A DNA stretch of 64,000 bases, from contig NZ_CP104205.1 in the NCBI RefSeq assembly GCF_025244665.1, forward strand, positions 2,043,001-2,107,000, given 5' to 3'. The position numbers were made by a program, and so were the translations under genes. Each line of letters begins with the position of its first letter. Within the stretch, counting starts at the first letter, position 1. Under the pieces are notes generated by a model. That model saw only the letters and a program-made list of their open reading frames with translations. It searched no databases and was not told the DNA's origin. The stretch is from Maribacter litopenaei. Its GTDB lineage: Bacteria > Bacteroidota > Bacteroidia > Flavobacteriales > Flavobacteriaceae. This document shows, piece by piece, positions 41,913 through 50,872 of the stretch.

Positions 41913-43319
41913 ATGAGGTTAAAGTTTAGGTACTTTTTGAGTGGATTTAGTTTGTTCTTTTTGTTCAGTTGCCAAATGAATGAAAAGGTAACCTATGATT
42001 CTGTACTTGAGGGTGGAAACGTCATTAATTTGATAGATGGATCCGTAACCATCCAGGACCTTTTTATCAAGGACGGACGAATCGCCAAAATGGAATCCGG
42101 AACTTCATCAGAAAACTATACCGCCTCAAACATCATTGATGCATCCGGTAAATATATACTACCCGGATTTTGGGACAATCACGTACATTTTCGTGGTGGT
42201 GATTCCCTCATAGAAGCTAACAAACGCTTTTTAGGACTGTTTGTCGCCAATGGGATTACCACGGTTCGCGATGCCGGTGGCGACTTAACAAATGCCGTAA
42301 TGTCGTGGAAAGACGATATGGAAAACGGTGATTTGGTAGGTCCTACCATTTTCACTTCGGGCCCAAAATAGATGGCCCGGGCGCCACTTGGGCAGGCTCC
42401 CTAGAAGTGGAAAATCAGGAGGATATCGATAAAGCACTTGACTCCTTGCAGGCTATCCCTACCGACTTTGTCAAAATCTATGACAGTAGAATATCTCGGA
42501 GAAAATTACCTCAACACGATACGGGCTGCAGAACAAAGAGGCTTGATCACGTCCGGCCACATGACATTTACCGTGGAATTAAAGGAAACCATCAATGCCG
42601 GTATTGACGCCGTAGAGCATTTGTACTATATCATGAAGGGATGTTCCTCAGAGGAGGAGGTGATAACCCAACAGCTCCGCAACGGCACAATGGGCTTTTG
42701 GGATGCCATGCCCTTGTTGCAGGTATCCTATGATGACTCGGTGGCGCAAAAAACTTTTGAACATCTGAAACAAAAAAATGTTTTAGTGGTCCCCACCCTG
42801 CATATAGGGCATACACTTAGCTATTTGGATGAAGTGAACCATTCGGGTGACCCATACTTAAATTATATGTCCCCGGGAATCATAAAGACCTATGAAGGCC
42901 GCATCCGGAGGGCGCAGAGTGCATCGGAAAAGGCGATTCAGGATCGAAAGGAGTTGGATGCCTTCTTTCAACAATTGGCCTTAACCTTAAACCGGAATGG
43001 AGTGTCTCTTTTGGCCGGATCGGATAGTGGTGCCTACAATAGCTATACCTATCCCGGTATTTCCCTTCATAAGGAGATGGAGGCCATGGTCAATGCAGGA
43101 ATCTCTCCATTGGATGCCCTAAAAACATCGGCCTATAACGGTGCCCATTTTTTAAAAAAGGAAAACGATTATGGGAATTTAGAGACCGGAAAAGTGGCGG
43201 ACATTGTACTTCTGAACGAAAACCCCTTGGAAAACATCAAGAACACACAGGCTATTTTCATGGTGGTAAAACAGGGTCGATTGCATGAACAGGAAGCATT
43301 GGAACAAATTTTAAAATAA
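41913..43319 (+). CDS. Amidohydrolase-family lipoprotein 1, two frameshifts
   Basis: About 469-residue imidazolonepropionase-like amidohydrolase with a lipobox (FSLFFLFSCQ). Metal motif PGFWDNHVHFRGG, Lys region TDFVKIYDSRI, later His in GLITSGHMTF and AVEHLYY, metal Asp in LLAGSDSGAYNS. Breaks: four A at 42367-42370 where five restore SGPKIDGPGATWAGSLEVE, and 42495-42499 (ATCTCGGAG for ATCCGGAG, SRISGENYLNTIRAAEQ). First of three related enzymes in a row; next start is five bases on. The family hydrolyses cyclic amides and dipeptides (prolidase/imidazolone type); substrate unassigned. Confidence 0.85.
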
Positions 43320-43323
43320 TAGT

Positions 43324-44700
43324 ATGAAAACAATACTTTACCTATTTTCATTCATCTTGGTTTTTACATCCTGTAACAACACAGGGCAAAATCGACCCAA
43401 ACAAGATATCCTTATATCCAATATATCCATCCTTGATGTAGCCGATGGAAGTATTTTAGAAAATCGGTATGTGGCTATTGACTCGGGCCGCATTACATCC
43501 ATTTCTCAAAAAGCATTGGACACGACATTATTCGAGACGGTCATACAGGGTGATGGAAAATTCCTGATGCCCGGATTGGCGGAGATGCATGCGCATATTC
43601 CCCCTCCCGAGTCGGGTGAGGAACGAATCAAGGAAACCTTGTTTTTATATCTTTCCAACGGTATAACCACCATTAGGGGCATGTTGGGAAACCCGATTCA
43701 TTTAGAGCTTAGGGAAAATGCCGCAAATGGAAGTTTACTTAGTCCCGTAATCTATACTTCCAGTCCATCGTTAAACGGAAACTCCGTAACCACCAAGGAG
43801 GAAGCCATTGAAAAAGTGACCCAATATCAAAAGGACGGTTATGATTTTTTAAAGATTCATCCCGGTATTCAGAAAGAGGTATTCGACCAAGTGGTGGCAA
43901 CGGCCAAGGAGGTTGGAATACCCTTTTCCGGACATGTCCCAGTGGATGTAGGTATTCGTCATGCCTTGGAAAGCCAATATGCCTCCATAGATCATGTGGA
44001 CGGATTTACGGAAGGTTTGGTGCCAGCATCGGCGAATGTAGAACCCAATGAAAATGGTTTTTTTGGTTACGCCTTTACGCCTTTGGCGGATACCACTCAA
44101 ATAGATGATTTAGTCAGTCTATCCAAAAAGAATAAAGTTTGGATCGTGCCTACCCAAAGCTTATTCGAACGCTGGTTTGCCCCTATTTCCGCAGATGAAC
44201 TATTGAGCCAACCCGAAATGAAATATATGAACCAGTCCACATTGGATAATTGGCGAAATACGAAAAATTCCTATATGGAGGATGATTCCTTTACCGAGGC
44301 CCAATGGCAACAGTTTGATGCAATTCGGAAAAAACTCATTAAAAAGTTGCAAGACAATGGCCAAGGCATTCTCCTAGGTTCCGATGCTCCACAGCTATTT
44401 AATGTACCCGGCTTTTCCATTCAACATGAAATGGCTGGAATGCTACGTGCGGGAATGACACCTATGGAAATCATTCAATCCGGAACAATCAATCCGGCTA
44501 CTTTTTTTAATGCCGAAAATGAGTACGGGCAAGTGAAAGAAGGACTTTCGGCGGACCTTATACTACTAAATGACAACCCTATCAAGGATCTAGCAGCACT
44601 ACAAGAAAACGAAGGTGTTATTGTAAGGGGTCAATATTTGTCCAAAGAAATGATCCAAGAAAAACTAAATGAAATTGCCGAACATGCAGCACAAAATTAA
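43324..44700 (+). CDS. Amidohydrolase-family lipoprotein 2
   Basis: 458 residues, intact. Lipobox FSFILVFTSCNN; metal motif PGLAEMHAHIPPP, Lys region YDFLKIHPGI, IPFSGHVPVDVG, SIDHVDGF, and metal Asp in ILLGSDAPQLFNVPG. Same superfamily and layout as the genes on either side; overlaps the third enzyme by 17 bases. The three differ too much to be recent duplicates, so they probably cover different substrates. Confidence 0.88.
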   Translation: MKTILYLFSFILVFTSCNNTGQNRPKQDILISNISILDVADGSILENRYVAIDSGRITSISQKALDTTLFETVIQGDGKFLMPGLAEMHAHIPPPESGEERIKETLFLYLSNGITTIRGMLGNPIHLELRENAANGSLLSPVIYTSSPSLNGNSVTTKEEAIEKVTQYQKDGYDFLKIHPGIQKEVFDQVVATAKEVGIPFSGHVPVDVGIRHALESQYASIDHVDGFTEGLVPASANVEPNENGFFGYAFTPLADTTQIDDLVSLSKKNKVWIVPTQSLFERWFAPISADELLSQPEMKYMNQSTLDNWRNTKNSYMEDDSFTEAQWQQFDAIRKKLIKKLQDNGQGILLGSDAPQLFNVPGFSIQHEMAGMLRAGMTPMEIIQSGTINPATFFNAENEYGQVKEGLSADLILLNDNPIKDLAALQENEGVIVRGQYLSKEMIQEKLNEIAEHAAQN

Positions 44701-45946
44701 ACGAATCCTCCTATTTTTCTTAGTATCAGGTTGTCTAACGGAAATAAGTGCGCAGACCTTACTGAAAGCCGACCGTATATTCGACGGCAGCCAGATTCAT
44801 GAGAATTGGGTGGTATTGGTGGAAAATAATCGGATTACCTATGTGGGAAATGGACAAAATGTGAAGGTACCAAGGGGCACCAAAGAAATCGATTTGTCAG
44901 GTACCACCCTCTTGCCTGGTATCATCGAGGGACATTCCCACCTGCTTTTACATCCCTACAACGAAACGGATTGGAACGACCAAGTACTTAAAGAATCGCC
45001 TGTGGAGCGGGCCATTCGTGGTACTGTCCATGCCAAAAATTCCTTGATGGCCGGGGTGACCACCATGCGGGACCTCGGTGCGGAAGGGGCCGGCTACACC
45101 GATGTCTATTTAAAAAAGACCATTGAGGACGGAATCATCATGGGCCCCAGGCTGTTGGTCGCCGGCCCCGCCATCGTGGCTACCGGGGCCTACGGACCCA
45201 AAGGATTTCATGACGGCGTAACAGTACCTCTAGGTGCCGAACCGGTCAGCGGAAAAGATGAGGCCATCAGAACCGTACGAACTCAAATGGGGAACGGGGC
45301 CGACCTTATAAAAATATATGCCGATTATCGTTGGACACCCGGGGCGGATTCCCAACCCACCTTCTTACAGGAAGAAATAGATGCTATGGTGGCCACGGCC
45401 AAAAGTGCAGGTTCCTATGTGGTGGCCCATGCCAGTACCCCCGAAGGTATGAAAAGGGCCATTCGCGGTGGCGTGGAAACCATCGAGCATGGGGACGGTG
45501 GTACCTTGGAAATCTTTGAAATGATGAGAGACAAAGGTATTGGCTTGTGCCCAACTTTGGCCGCCGGGGATGCCATCACTCAATATAGGGGCTGGAAAAA
45601 AGGTGTAGACCCCGAACCCGAACGTATTAGCAACAAGAAAAAGTCCTTTGCCTTGGCATTGGAATCGGGCGTACAAATCGTATTTGGTGGGGACGTTGGG
45701 GTGTTTACCCATGGAGAAAATTACCGAGAAATGGAATTGATGGTCGAATATGGTATGAAACCCTTGGACGTGCTTATTTCAGCTACCAGTGGAAACGCCA
45801 CTATGTTCCATTTAAATCAATTAGGCCGATTAAAAGAAGGATATCTCGCCGATATTATTGCAGTGAAGGGCAATCCCGTGCAGGATATTAAAGCAATGCG
45901 CCAAACCAATTTTGTAATGAAGGACGGGGTAATCTATCGGGAATAG
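44684..45946 (+). CDS. Secreted amidohydrolase 3 (imidazolonepropionase-like)
   Basis: 420 residues. I chose the ATG at 44684 (MQHKIKRILLFFLVSG), whose signal peptide ends at EISAQ; an ATG at 44669 is also in frame. Metal motif PGIIEGHSHLLLHPYNE, Lys in ADLIKIYADYRW, SYVVAHASTPEGM, ETIEHGDGGT, and Asp in IVFGGDVGVFTHGENYRE. Closest in feel to Xaa-Pro/Xaa-Arg dipeptidase-type amidohydrolases. GC-richer than its neighbours in the centre (45,100-45,300), but within frame and intact. Confidence 0.88.
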   Translation: MQHKIKRILLFFLVSGCLTEISAQTLLKADRIFDGSQIHENWVVLVENNRITYVGNGQNVKVPRGTKEIDLSGTTLLPGIIEGHSHLLLHPYNETDWNDQVLKESPVERAIRGTVHAKNSLMAGVTTMRDLGAEGAGYTDVYLKKTIEDGIIMGPRLLVAGPAIVATGAYGPKGFHDGVTVPLGAEPVSGKDEAIRTVRTQMGNGADLIKIYADYRWTPGADSQPTFLQEEIDAMVATAKSAGSYVVAHASTPEGMKRAIRGGVETIEHGDGGTLEIFEMMRDKGIGLCPTLAAGDAITQYRGWKKGVDPEPERISNKKKSFALALESGVQIVFGGDVGVFTHGENYREMELMVEYGMKPLDVLISATSGNATMFHLNQLGRLKEGYLADIIAVKGNPVQDIKAMRQTNFVMKDGVIYRE

Positions 45947-46014
45947 TTGTTGGTCAATAAATAGTCTTTGAACGATTAACCTTTATAAACTATTGCATGC
46001 ATCTTTTTGCCGAT

Positions 46015-46040
46015 CTTTCGACTGCGCTCAAGTGGACAAA
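46015..46040. repeat. Short motif resembling a dispersed Bacteroidota intergenic repeat
   Basis: CTTTCGACTGCGCTCAAGTG with GACAAA after it resembles a short dispersed element (CTTCGACTGCGCTCAG-type) that I recall from intergenic regions of this phylum. One copy only in this window, so repeat status cannot be tested here. Confidence 0.3.
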
Positions 46041-46073
46041 AACATCCTGTATACATCGAATGCAGTGCTAAAA

Positions 46074-46733
46074 ATGTCCAACAAAAAAATTAAAAAACCA
46101 TGGCCCACAAAAGCCGTCATGGAACAGATTTACGAACAAAATCTTTGGGGAGGTAGGCCCGGTGAGTTGTACTCCGGTGACGGATCCCACGACCCGTAAA
46201 TTGTTAATCCGTATATCAGCGCGGTGACCAATTTTTTAAGTGCCTTTGAACCACCCTTGGTCGTATGCGATTTGGGGTGCGGGGATTTTAATGTGGGCAA
46301 ACAATTGGCACCATTCACACGGCACTATATTGCGGTGGATATCGTGCATGACCTCATCGATATTCATCAAAAAAATAATACAAAAGAACATATAAGCTTT
46401 CAATGTCTAGACATAGCCAAGGACGAACTACCCAAAGCCGATTGTGCCATTCTACGGCAGGTACTGCAACATTTGTCCAATGAAGAAATTGAAGCGATCG
46501 TAAGCAAGCTATATGCTTATAAATATGTACTAGTAACGGAACATGTACCTATAGGCGACTTTACCCCCAATAAAGATATCATTTCAGGCCAGGGGATTCG
46601 TCTTAGAAAAAATAGCGGAGTACATCTAATGGCAGCTCCCTTCAACCTCAAAGCAAGAGCAGTGCATAAGATGTCATCAGTCCCGGATTTAGAATATGGC
46701 GGTTGCATTGAAACACTACTATATACGTTTTAA
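46074..46733 (+). CDS. Class I SAM-dependent methyltransferase, internal TAA
   Basis: 219-residue methyltransferase: conserved start (KPWPTKAVMEQIYEQNLWGG), SAM motif VVCDLGCGDFNVGKQL, acidic loop YIAVDIVHDLIDIHQ, LDIAKDELPKADCAILRQVL. Target unknown. The frame is continuous apart from a TAA at 46197-46199: GAC CCG TAA ATT GTT AAT CCG, where GAA gives HDPEIVNPYISAVTNFL. The ten bases around it (ACCCGTAAAT) are identical to those around the false stop in purL, both best explained by CCCGGAAAT. Confidence 0.85.
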
Positions 46734-46783
46734 AAGAATCGGTATTCAACTACTTTCTGAAGTGCCGAATGGGAAAATTTAAA

Positions 46784-46814
46784 AAAAGCCCGCCTTTATA
46801 AAGCAGGCTTTTGG
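46784..46814. terminator. Terminator between convergent genes
   Basis: AAAAGCC / GGCTTTT arms around an imperfect inner stem (CGCCTTTATAAAGCA), flanked by A and T runs; serves the methyltransferase and the convergent NmrA-like gene. Confidence 0.7.
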
Positions 46815-46834
46815 TTTCCGGCAATTCCTATATG

Positions 46835-47707
46835 CTAACCGCCGTACACTTGTGCCAAGTAATCTTTCAATGAAGTAGGTTTTCTCCCTAGCAGTTTTTC
46901 CAGATCGTGGCTTACAGTATCCAGTTCACCTTGGGCTTGTGCCGCCGCAAATCCTCCAAAAATTCCAATTACTTCCGCGGGTACACCCGCTTCCTTGAGT
47001 ATATCGGAGTATGCTTGTAAGGTTGGGGAGTGGTAGGTTATTTCCCTGCCCGTAATATCGGAAATATATGATGCTATCTCTTCGTAGTCGTAAGCTTCTA
47101 CATTTGTAAAATCATACACGGTTTTTTCCTGTTTTGGCGCTAATAATATGGTCGCAATTGCCTCCGCAAATTCATCCCGTAAAGCAGTGCTTACTTTTCC
47201 TTCTCCTGCAGGTAAATAAATAGTGCCAGTTTCCAGTACCTTATCCCCAACAAATCCCGGAATAAAATCCATATATAGGTTGTTTTTTAGGATGGTATGA
47301 TTAATACCGCTCTCTTTAAGCCATTTTTCCGTGGCTAGATGTGATTCCGCAATACTCCAAATAGGAGATGTTTCACTCTCGTTCTTGCGGGCAAAACTTG
47401 TATAAACGATATGGGCCACTCCCGCATTTTTTGCCGCTTTTACCACATTTTCATGTTGGCTTAAACGATTGGGAATCTCACTAGCCGAGATAAACAATAA
47501 CGTATCCACACCATTAAAGGCATTTTCTAAAGAACCATAGTCATCGTAGTTACCAAATCGTACCTGCACACCCTTATCCCTTAAGGGCCCTGCCTTTTCA
47601 TCACTTCTGACCAATCCAATAATATCTTCCTTTTTTGCTCCTTTTTCCAATAAATGAGTAATCACCCCATCACCTAAAGTCCCTGTAGCACCTGTAATTA
47701 AAATCAT
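46835..47707 (-). CDS. NmrA-like NAD(P)H-binding oxidoreductase (QorB/YtfG type)
   Basis: 290-residue atypical short-chain dehydrogenase: dinucleotide motif ITGATGTLGDGVITHLL, VQVRFGNYDDYGSLENAFNG, LLFISASE, AHIVYTSFARKNE, and NLYMDFIPGFVG. Family members reduce quinones or act as redox sensors. Divergent from an HxlR regulator with repeated GTTAC/GTAAC operators between them, the standard arrangement for an HxlR-controlled quinone/aldehyde detoxification gene. Intact. Confidence 0.88.
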   Translation of the reverse strand: MILITGATGTLGDGVITHLLEKGAKKEDIIGLVRSDEKAGPLRDKGVQVRFGNYDDYGSLENAFNGVDTLLFISASEIPNRLSQHENVVKAAKNAGVAHIVYTSFARKNESETSPIWSIAESHLATEKWLKESGINHTILKNNLYMDFIPGFVGDKVLETGTIYLPAGEGKVSTALRDEFAEAIATILLAPKQEKTVYDFTNVEAYDYEEIASYISDITGREITYHSPTLQAYSDILKEAGVPAEVIGIFGGFAAAQAQGELDTVSHDLEKLLGRKPTSLKDYLAQVYGG

Positions 47708-47732
47708 AGCATTAAATTATTAAGTATATTTG

Positions 47733-47815
47733 TTACACAAAGTAACTAATAATAGTTTATATAAGTAACTTGTTACCTTTTAGTAACAATAAAATAGTGG
47801 TTACATTTAAGTAAC
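47733..47815. promoter_or_regulatory. Three GTTAC-N5/6-GTAAC operators in the NmrA/HxlR divergent region
   Basis: Inverted repeats GTTAC...GTAAC at 47733-47747 (spacer 5), 47772-47787 (spacer 6) and 47800-47815 (spacer 6), plus a lone GTAAC at 47765-47769 that pairs with the GTTAC at 47772. Repeats stand about 35 and 28 bases apart and cover most of the 133-base gap. They are the obvious binding sites for the HxlR dimer. Confidence 0.75.
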
Positions 47816-47840
47816 AAATATTAATGAGAATCAAAAAGAA

Positions 47841-48146
47841 ATGAGCTGTCCCGTTACTGCCACCCTCGGCGTCATTGGAGGTAAATGGAAACCTATCATT
47901 TTGTATTGCTTGACCTCCGGCACTAAAAGGTTTGGGGAACTATCTGTTAGAATCCCTACCATCTCCGGAAAAGTGCTTACGGAACAATTAAAAAGTCTAG
48001 AGGAAGATGGCTTGGTGCTTCGAAAACAATACAAGGAGATTCCGCCCAGAGTAGAATATTCTTTGACCGAAATGGGAGAAAGCCTCTCCCCCATTTTCAA
48101 CCAAATGGAAGTTTGGGGAAATAAACATGTCCTCCTAAAATCTTAG
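47841..48146 (+). CDS. HxlR family regulator
   Basis: 101 residues, intact: MSCPVTATLGVIGGKWKPII, RFGELSVRIPTISGKVLTEQ, LRKQYKEIPPRVEYSLTEMG. The Cys at residue 3 lies where YodB/HypR-type proteins carry a redox-sensing cysteine. Divergent from the NmrA-like oxidoreductase, so a quinone, aldehyde or oxidant-responsive repressor of both genes is likely. The window's other HxlR gene shares the KWKPII and EIPPRVEYS blocks but not this context. Confidence 0.92.
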   Translation: MSCPVTATLGVIGGKWKPIILYCLTSGTKRFGELSVRIPTISGKVLTEQLKSLEEDGLVLRKQYKEIPPRVEYSLTEMGESLSPIFNQMEVWGNKHVLLKS

Positions 48147-48238
48147 TTTTAAAGCAAATAGATGAAACAATAATGGCTTTCCATCTCCAATATCTATATA
48201 GAATTTGTATATTCCATAAGCTTTAAAACTATTGACTT

Positions 48239-48925
48239 ATGAAGACAAACACTTTAGTCTTTACACTACTTTCATTTGTTCTGATGATGATCCAAGGATG
48301 GGCCCAAGAAGAAGAAAAGGAAAAAGATTCGCTGCTACAAGTATTCGGTACTGTGATGGATTCCAAAGGAGATCCCATAGCCGGGGCGCTCATGCTAGTG
48401 GATTCGGTGACCTCAAATATATCCACCAATACGTTGGGTCAATATACCCTAAAAGTTCCTCCAAAAACGACCTTGATTTCCGCCTATTCCAAAAACTATG
48501 GTGTTTTGGACCATCCTTTCAGCAGTGAGCCTAGGATGGATTTTCAATGGAACGAGGAAAATACCCGTAAACTATCAAAATCCAAATTAAAGGCCTTAGG
48601 GTATGCTACCGTAAATGGAAGTAAGGGCGCTCCCAGAGATAGGTCTAAAGATTATACCAAGTATCAAAACATTTATCAAATGCTGATGGCCGAAGTTCCT
48701 GGGGTAATTGCCAACGGAAATTCCATCCAATTGCGGGGTACGGCCGTATCTTCTATCAATAGCGGACATGCACCCTTATTTATCGTAGATGGTACCCGCA
48801 CCAGCTCTATAGAATGGATTAATCCCGTCGAGGTGAAATCCTTTAGGGTCATACGAGATGAAGGGACCAGTGTTTATGGGGTACGTGGGGCCAATGGAGT
48901 CGTAATCATTGAATTAAAGAAGTAG
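48239..48925 (+). CDS. Small plug-domain protein (carboxypeptidase-regulatory + TonB plug, no barrel)
   Basis: 228 residues: signal peptide (TLVFTLLSFVLMMIQGWAQ), CarboxypepD_reg-like beta domain (QVFGTVMDSKGDPIAGALML, NTLGQYTLKVPPK) and a plug-like domain of TonB-dependent receptors (NIYQMLMAEVPGVIANGNS, IQLRGTAVSSINSGHAPLFI, IRDEGTSVYGVRGANGVVII). The frame ends at a proper stop with no beta-barrel after it. Such SusC-like mini-proteins occur in Bacteroidota; function unknown. Intact. Confidence 0.82.
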   Translation: MKTNTLVFTLLSFVLMMIQGWAQEEEKEKDSLLQVFGTVMDSKGDPIAGALMLVDSVTSNISTNTLGQYTLKVPPKTTLISAYSKNYGVLDHPFSSEPRMDFQWNEENTRKLSKSKLKALGYATVNGSKGAPRDRSKDYTKYQNIYQMLMAEVPGVIANGNSIQLRGTAVSSINSGHAPLFIVDGTRTSSIEWINPVEVKSFRVIRDEGTSVYGVRGANGVVIIELKK

Positions 48926-48936
48926 CGCTATCTGAT

Positions 48937-49442
48937 TCATTTCTTTTTATACACTCCCTGAAATAAGGTACTGGCAACTTCCATTTTCTCATTTAAGGTC
49001 ACCCAAAGTTGGGTTACGGAACCATCATCATGGGGGATCCAGCTGATTTGGTGATAGTATCCTTGCCCTTCGGCGTTTTGAAGGAGTTCGCTGGTCATGA
49101 CCATGGCGCCCTCCGGATTTGGATTTCCCTTTAACCGAAGTACGTTCCCGGCATTATCTACCCATACTTGGTTCCACGTACTGTCGCTAGCATCAAAGAA
49201 ATTATAGCTAGTGCCATTACTGCCGAAGCACCTTCCCAATTTTCCTGCAGCACACAACCGTCCTGCATGGATACGATGGTATTACCACCCAAAAGGGCTT
49301 CATTGGTCCCGTAAACCGACCACTCCCCCAACCAAAAATCAAACGCACGATGGTTTTCCGTACAACAAGGACATGCCGGGGTTTCTTGGGCTTGGGAGCC
49401 ACCCGTGATTACAACTAGAATCAGAAATAAGATCGTTCTCAT
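48937..49442 (-). CDS. Secreted DUF1579-like protein, frameshift
   Basis: About 167 residues after repair: signal peptide (MRTILFLILVVITGGSQA), then CPCCTENHRAFDFWLGEWSV, DGCVLQENWEG, GTSYNFFDASDSTWNQVWVD. The FDFWLGEW and W-x-QVWVD pattern fits small beta-barrel proteins of the DUF1579 type. The frame is lost at 49223-49225 (coding strand GCTTCGGCAG for GCTTCCGGCAG, EGASGSNGTSYNF). Convergent with the plug-domain gene, 12 bases apart. Confidence 0.75.
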
Positions 49443-49470
49443 GTTTTATAATTTACTGAATTAATTGGGC

Positions 49471-49569
49471 TTAGTTCCCATCATCTAAATTCAAATAATA
49501 CAATTTTGCCGCTTCTTGGATTTCATCGTCCGGACTATCGTCCAAGGAGTAGGAATATAGTATACACAT
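49471..49569 (-). CDS. Possible 32-aa peptide or gene remnant
   Basis: Short frame starting MCILYSYSLDDSPDDEIQEA and ending LYYLNLDDGN. Begins 14 bases after the DoxX stop on the same strand. No recognised family; coding status uncertain. Confidence 0.25.
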   Translation of the reverse strand: MCILYSYSLDDSPDDEIQEAAKLYYLNLDDGN

Positions 49570-49582
49570 AGTGTTTTTAATT

Positions 49583-50016
49583 CTATTCCGTTTTTTGTTT
49601 GGTAATCAAACTATCCAATTCCCAATACTTTTCTTTCATCAAACTCAGTGCAAAAGCGCCGGCAGAAGCACTGAAAACAGAATAGTCAAATGCCCCTTTT
49701 ATTCCGGTCGAGAAAGTCATTGATAGTGCAAATAACAACAATAGAAGTCCACTTAGTTTTGCGAACAGTTCCGTTTTAAAACCAACTATTAAAAAAACCG
49801 CAAATATAATTTCTGCAAAGGTTGCCAAAGATCCTATTGTTGGAATTAGAGAATCGGAAACCAAGGATTTATCAATTTTGTATAACTCAGGAAATTTTCC
49901 CAGTTTCCCCAAACAGAAACTTCCTTTCCCCATAGTCCGAATCTGTCCGCAACTGCGGATAGGAATCCAATGGCTATTGCGAATCGTAAAAAGAGTTTAA
50001 TTATTTTATGGGTCAT
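49583..50016 (-). CDS. DoxX-like membrane protein, frameshift
   Basis: About 144 residues after repair. It starts at the ATG at 50014-50016 (MTHKIIKLFLRFAIAIGFLS, then DRFGLWGKEVSVWGNWENFL) and continues with SLIPTIGSLATFAEIIFAVF and FKTELFAKLSGLLLLLFALS: four membrane helices of the DoxX family. The frame is lost at 49855-49857 (coding strand TTTCCGATTC for TTTCCGGATTC, INPWFPDSLIPTIG). Unrepaired, only a false start at 49933 remains. Role unknown; DoxX proteins are often linked to redox membrane functions. Confidence 0.83.
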
Positions 50017-50051
50017 TTTTTTACGTGTGTCATCATTATTTTTAAATACAC

Positions 50052-50183
50052 CACAACGGTTAGGATATGATTTCGTTGCGACGATTTCCGATAGGAAATT
50101 GTCGGTTAGAAATCGGGCCGTGTTAATGGTGCAATGTTTTAAAGTTACTTAGAATCTATCAATGAATTATAGCCGGTGTTGTA
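50052..50183. repeat. Cassette-type foldable repeat A
   Basis: Left end CAACGGTTAGGATATG, right end TTATAGCCGGTGTTG, with an internal hairpin at 50079-50104 (CGACGATTTCC/GGAAATTGTCG, loop GATA). Same plan as repeats B and C. The stop codon of the next minus-strand gene (50167-50169) lies inside the right end. Confidence 0.55.
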
Positions 50184-50622
50184 AGTAGTTTTTTCTGTCC
50201 GCTACTAACTTGGTTAATTTATCCAGTTTTGTTTGGTCAATTTTTGTCCAATCCGTTTTTTTATATTCCAGCGAATTGAACTTTTTCAAACTCCGATACA
50301 TTGGTAAAATCACAGATTGAAAATCTCCATTCAGTTTATAAATCAGAGTGCGCTTTTTTGTTAATCCACCACTTTTTAAGATATTAAAGTCAATTTCTTT
50401 TCCACTTGGTTTTAGTCCAAAAATGTAAGATTCAGGTTCCAAGTCCCAGTTCATTTCTGTTTCAATTCCATTTAATGCTAAAATCAAAGATTCACAAAGT
50501 TGGTCAATCGGATTTTCAGGAATATTTGATGCATTAAATGTCAATGCAATGTCCGAAGTTTTCAATTTTGTCGGCAACCAACCACTATTAGGCATTCCAA
50601 AAGTCAGTTCTAATTTGCTCAT
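50167..50622 (-). CDS. Hypothetical protein, cassette gene 1b
   Basis: 151 residues from the ATG at 50620-50622 (MSKLELTFGMPNSGWLPTKL), five bases after the stop of a small membrane-protein gene. Visible: TLIYKLNGDFQSVILPMYRS and a Lys-rich C-terminus (YKKTDWTKIDQTKLDKLTKL). No signal or membrane segment and no family I recognise; AT-rich relative to neighbouring housekeeping genes. Coupled with the upstream small gene, so likely a two-gene unit bounded by repeats A and B. Confidence 0.6.
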   Translation of the reverse strand: MSKLELTFGMPNSGWLPTKLKTSDIALTFNASNIPENPIDQLCESLILALNGIETEMNWDLEPESYIFGLKPSGKEIDFNILKSGGLTKKRTLIYKLNGDFQSVILPMYRSLKKFNSLEYKKTDWTKIDQTKLDKLTKLVADRKNYLQHRL

Positions 50623-50627
50623 TAAGT

Positions 50628-50782
50628 CTAAAATTTGATTCCGAAAAGCATGACAAATGCGAATATTAAACAAATGATGGCAAATACTCCGAGAAGATTT
50701 TCATGCCTTTAAAAATTCCAGGTGCTTTTTCAACTAATTTGGGATTGTGTTTATTGTGAAATTTTAATTGATATTTTACCAT
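50628..50782 (-). CDS. Small basic membrane protein, cassette gene 1a, frameshift
   Basis: About 51 residues after repair: MVKYQLKFHNKHNPKLVEKA, then FKGMKIFSGVF and a hydrophobic helix AIICLIFAFVMLFGIKF to the TAG at 50628-50630. The coding strand reads TTCTCGGAG near 50686-50694 where TTCTCCGGAG restores the helix; unrepaired, the frame ends at 50666. Five bases before the next gene. No family recognised. Confidence 0.5.
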
Positions 50783-50872
50783 TATCTATCCTAAAAACCA
50801 AAAAAGGAAGGCAGCGAAAATGAAAAACAATGTTGGCTTTAGATTGTCCACTATATTTAATCAAAATTACTT

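Noticed and set aside
14942..46201. TAA recoded as Glu
   Set aside because: Many genes here end normally at TAA (for example 17347 and 23724 region genes), and the false TAA codons all sit at damaged CCGG contexts.
47733..47815. CRISPR-like short repeats
   Set aside because: Units are 5-base inverted half-sites in a promoter region, not long direct repeats with spacers.
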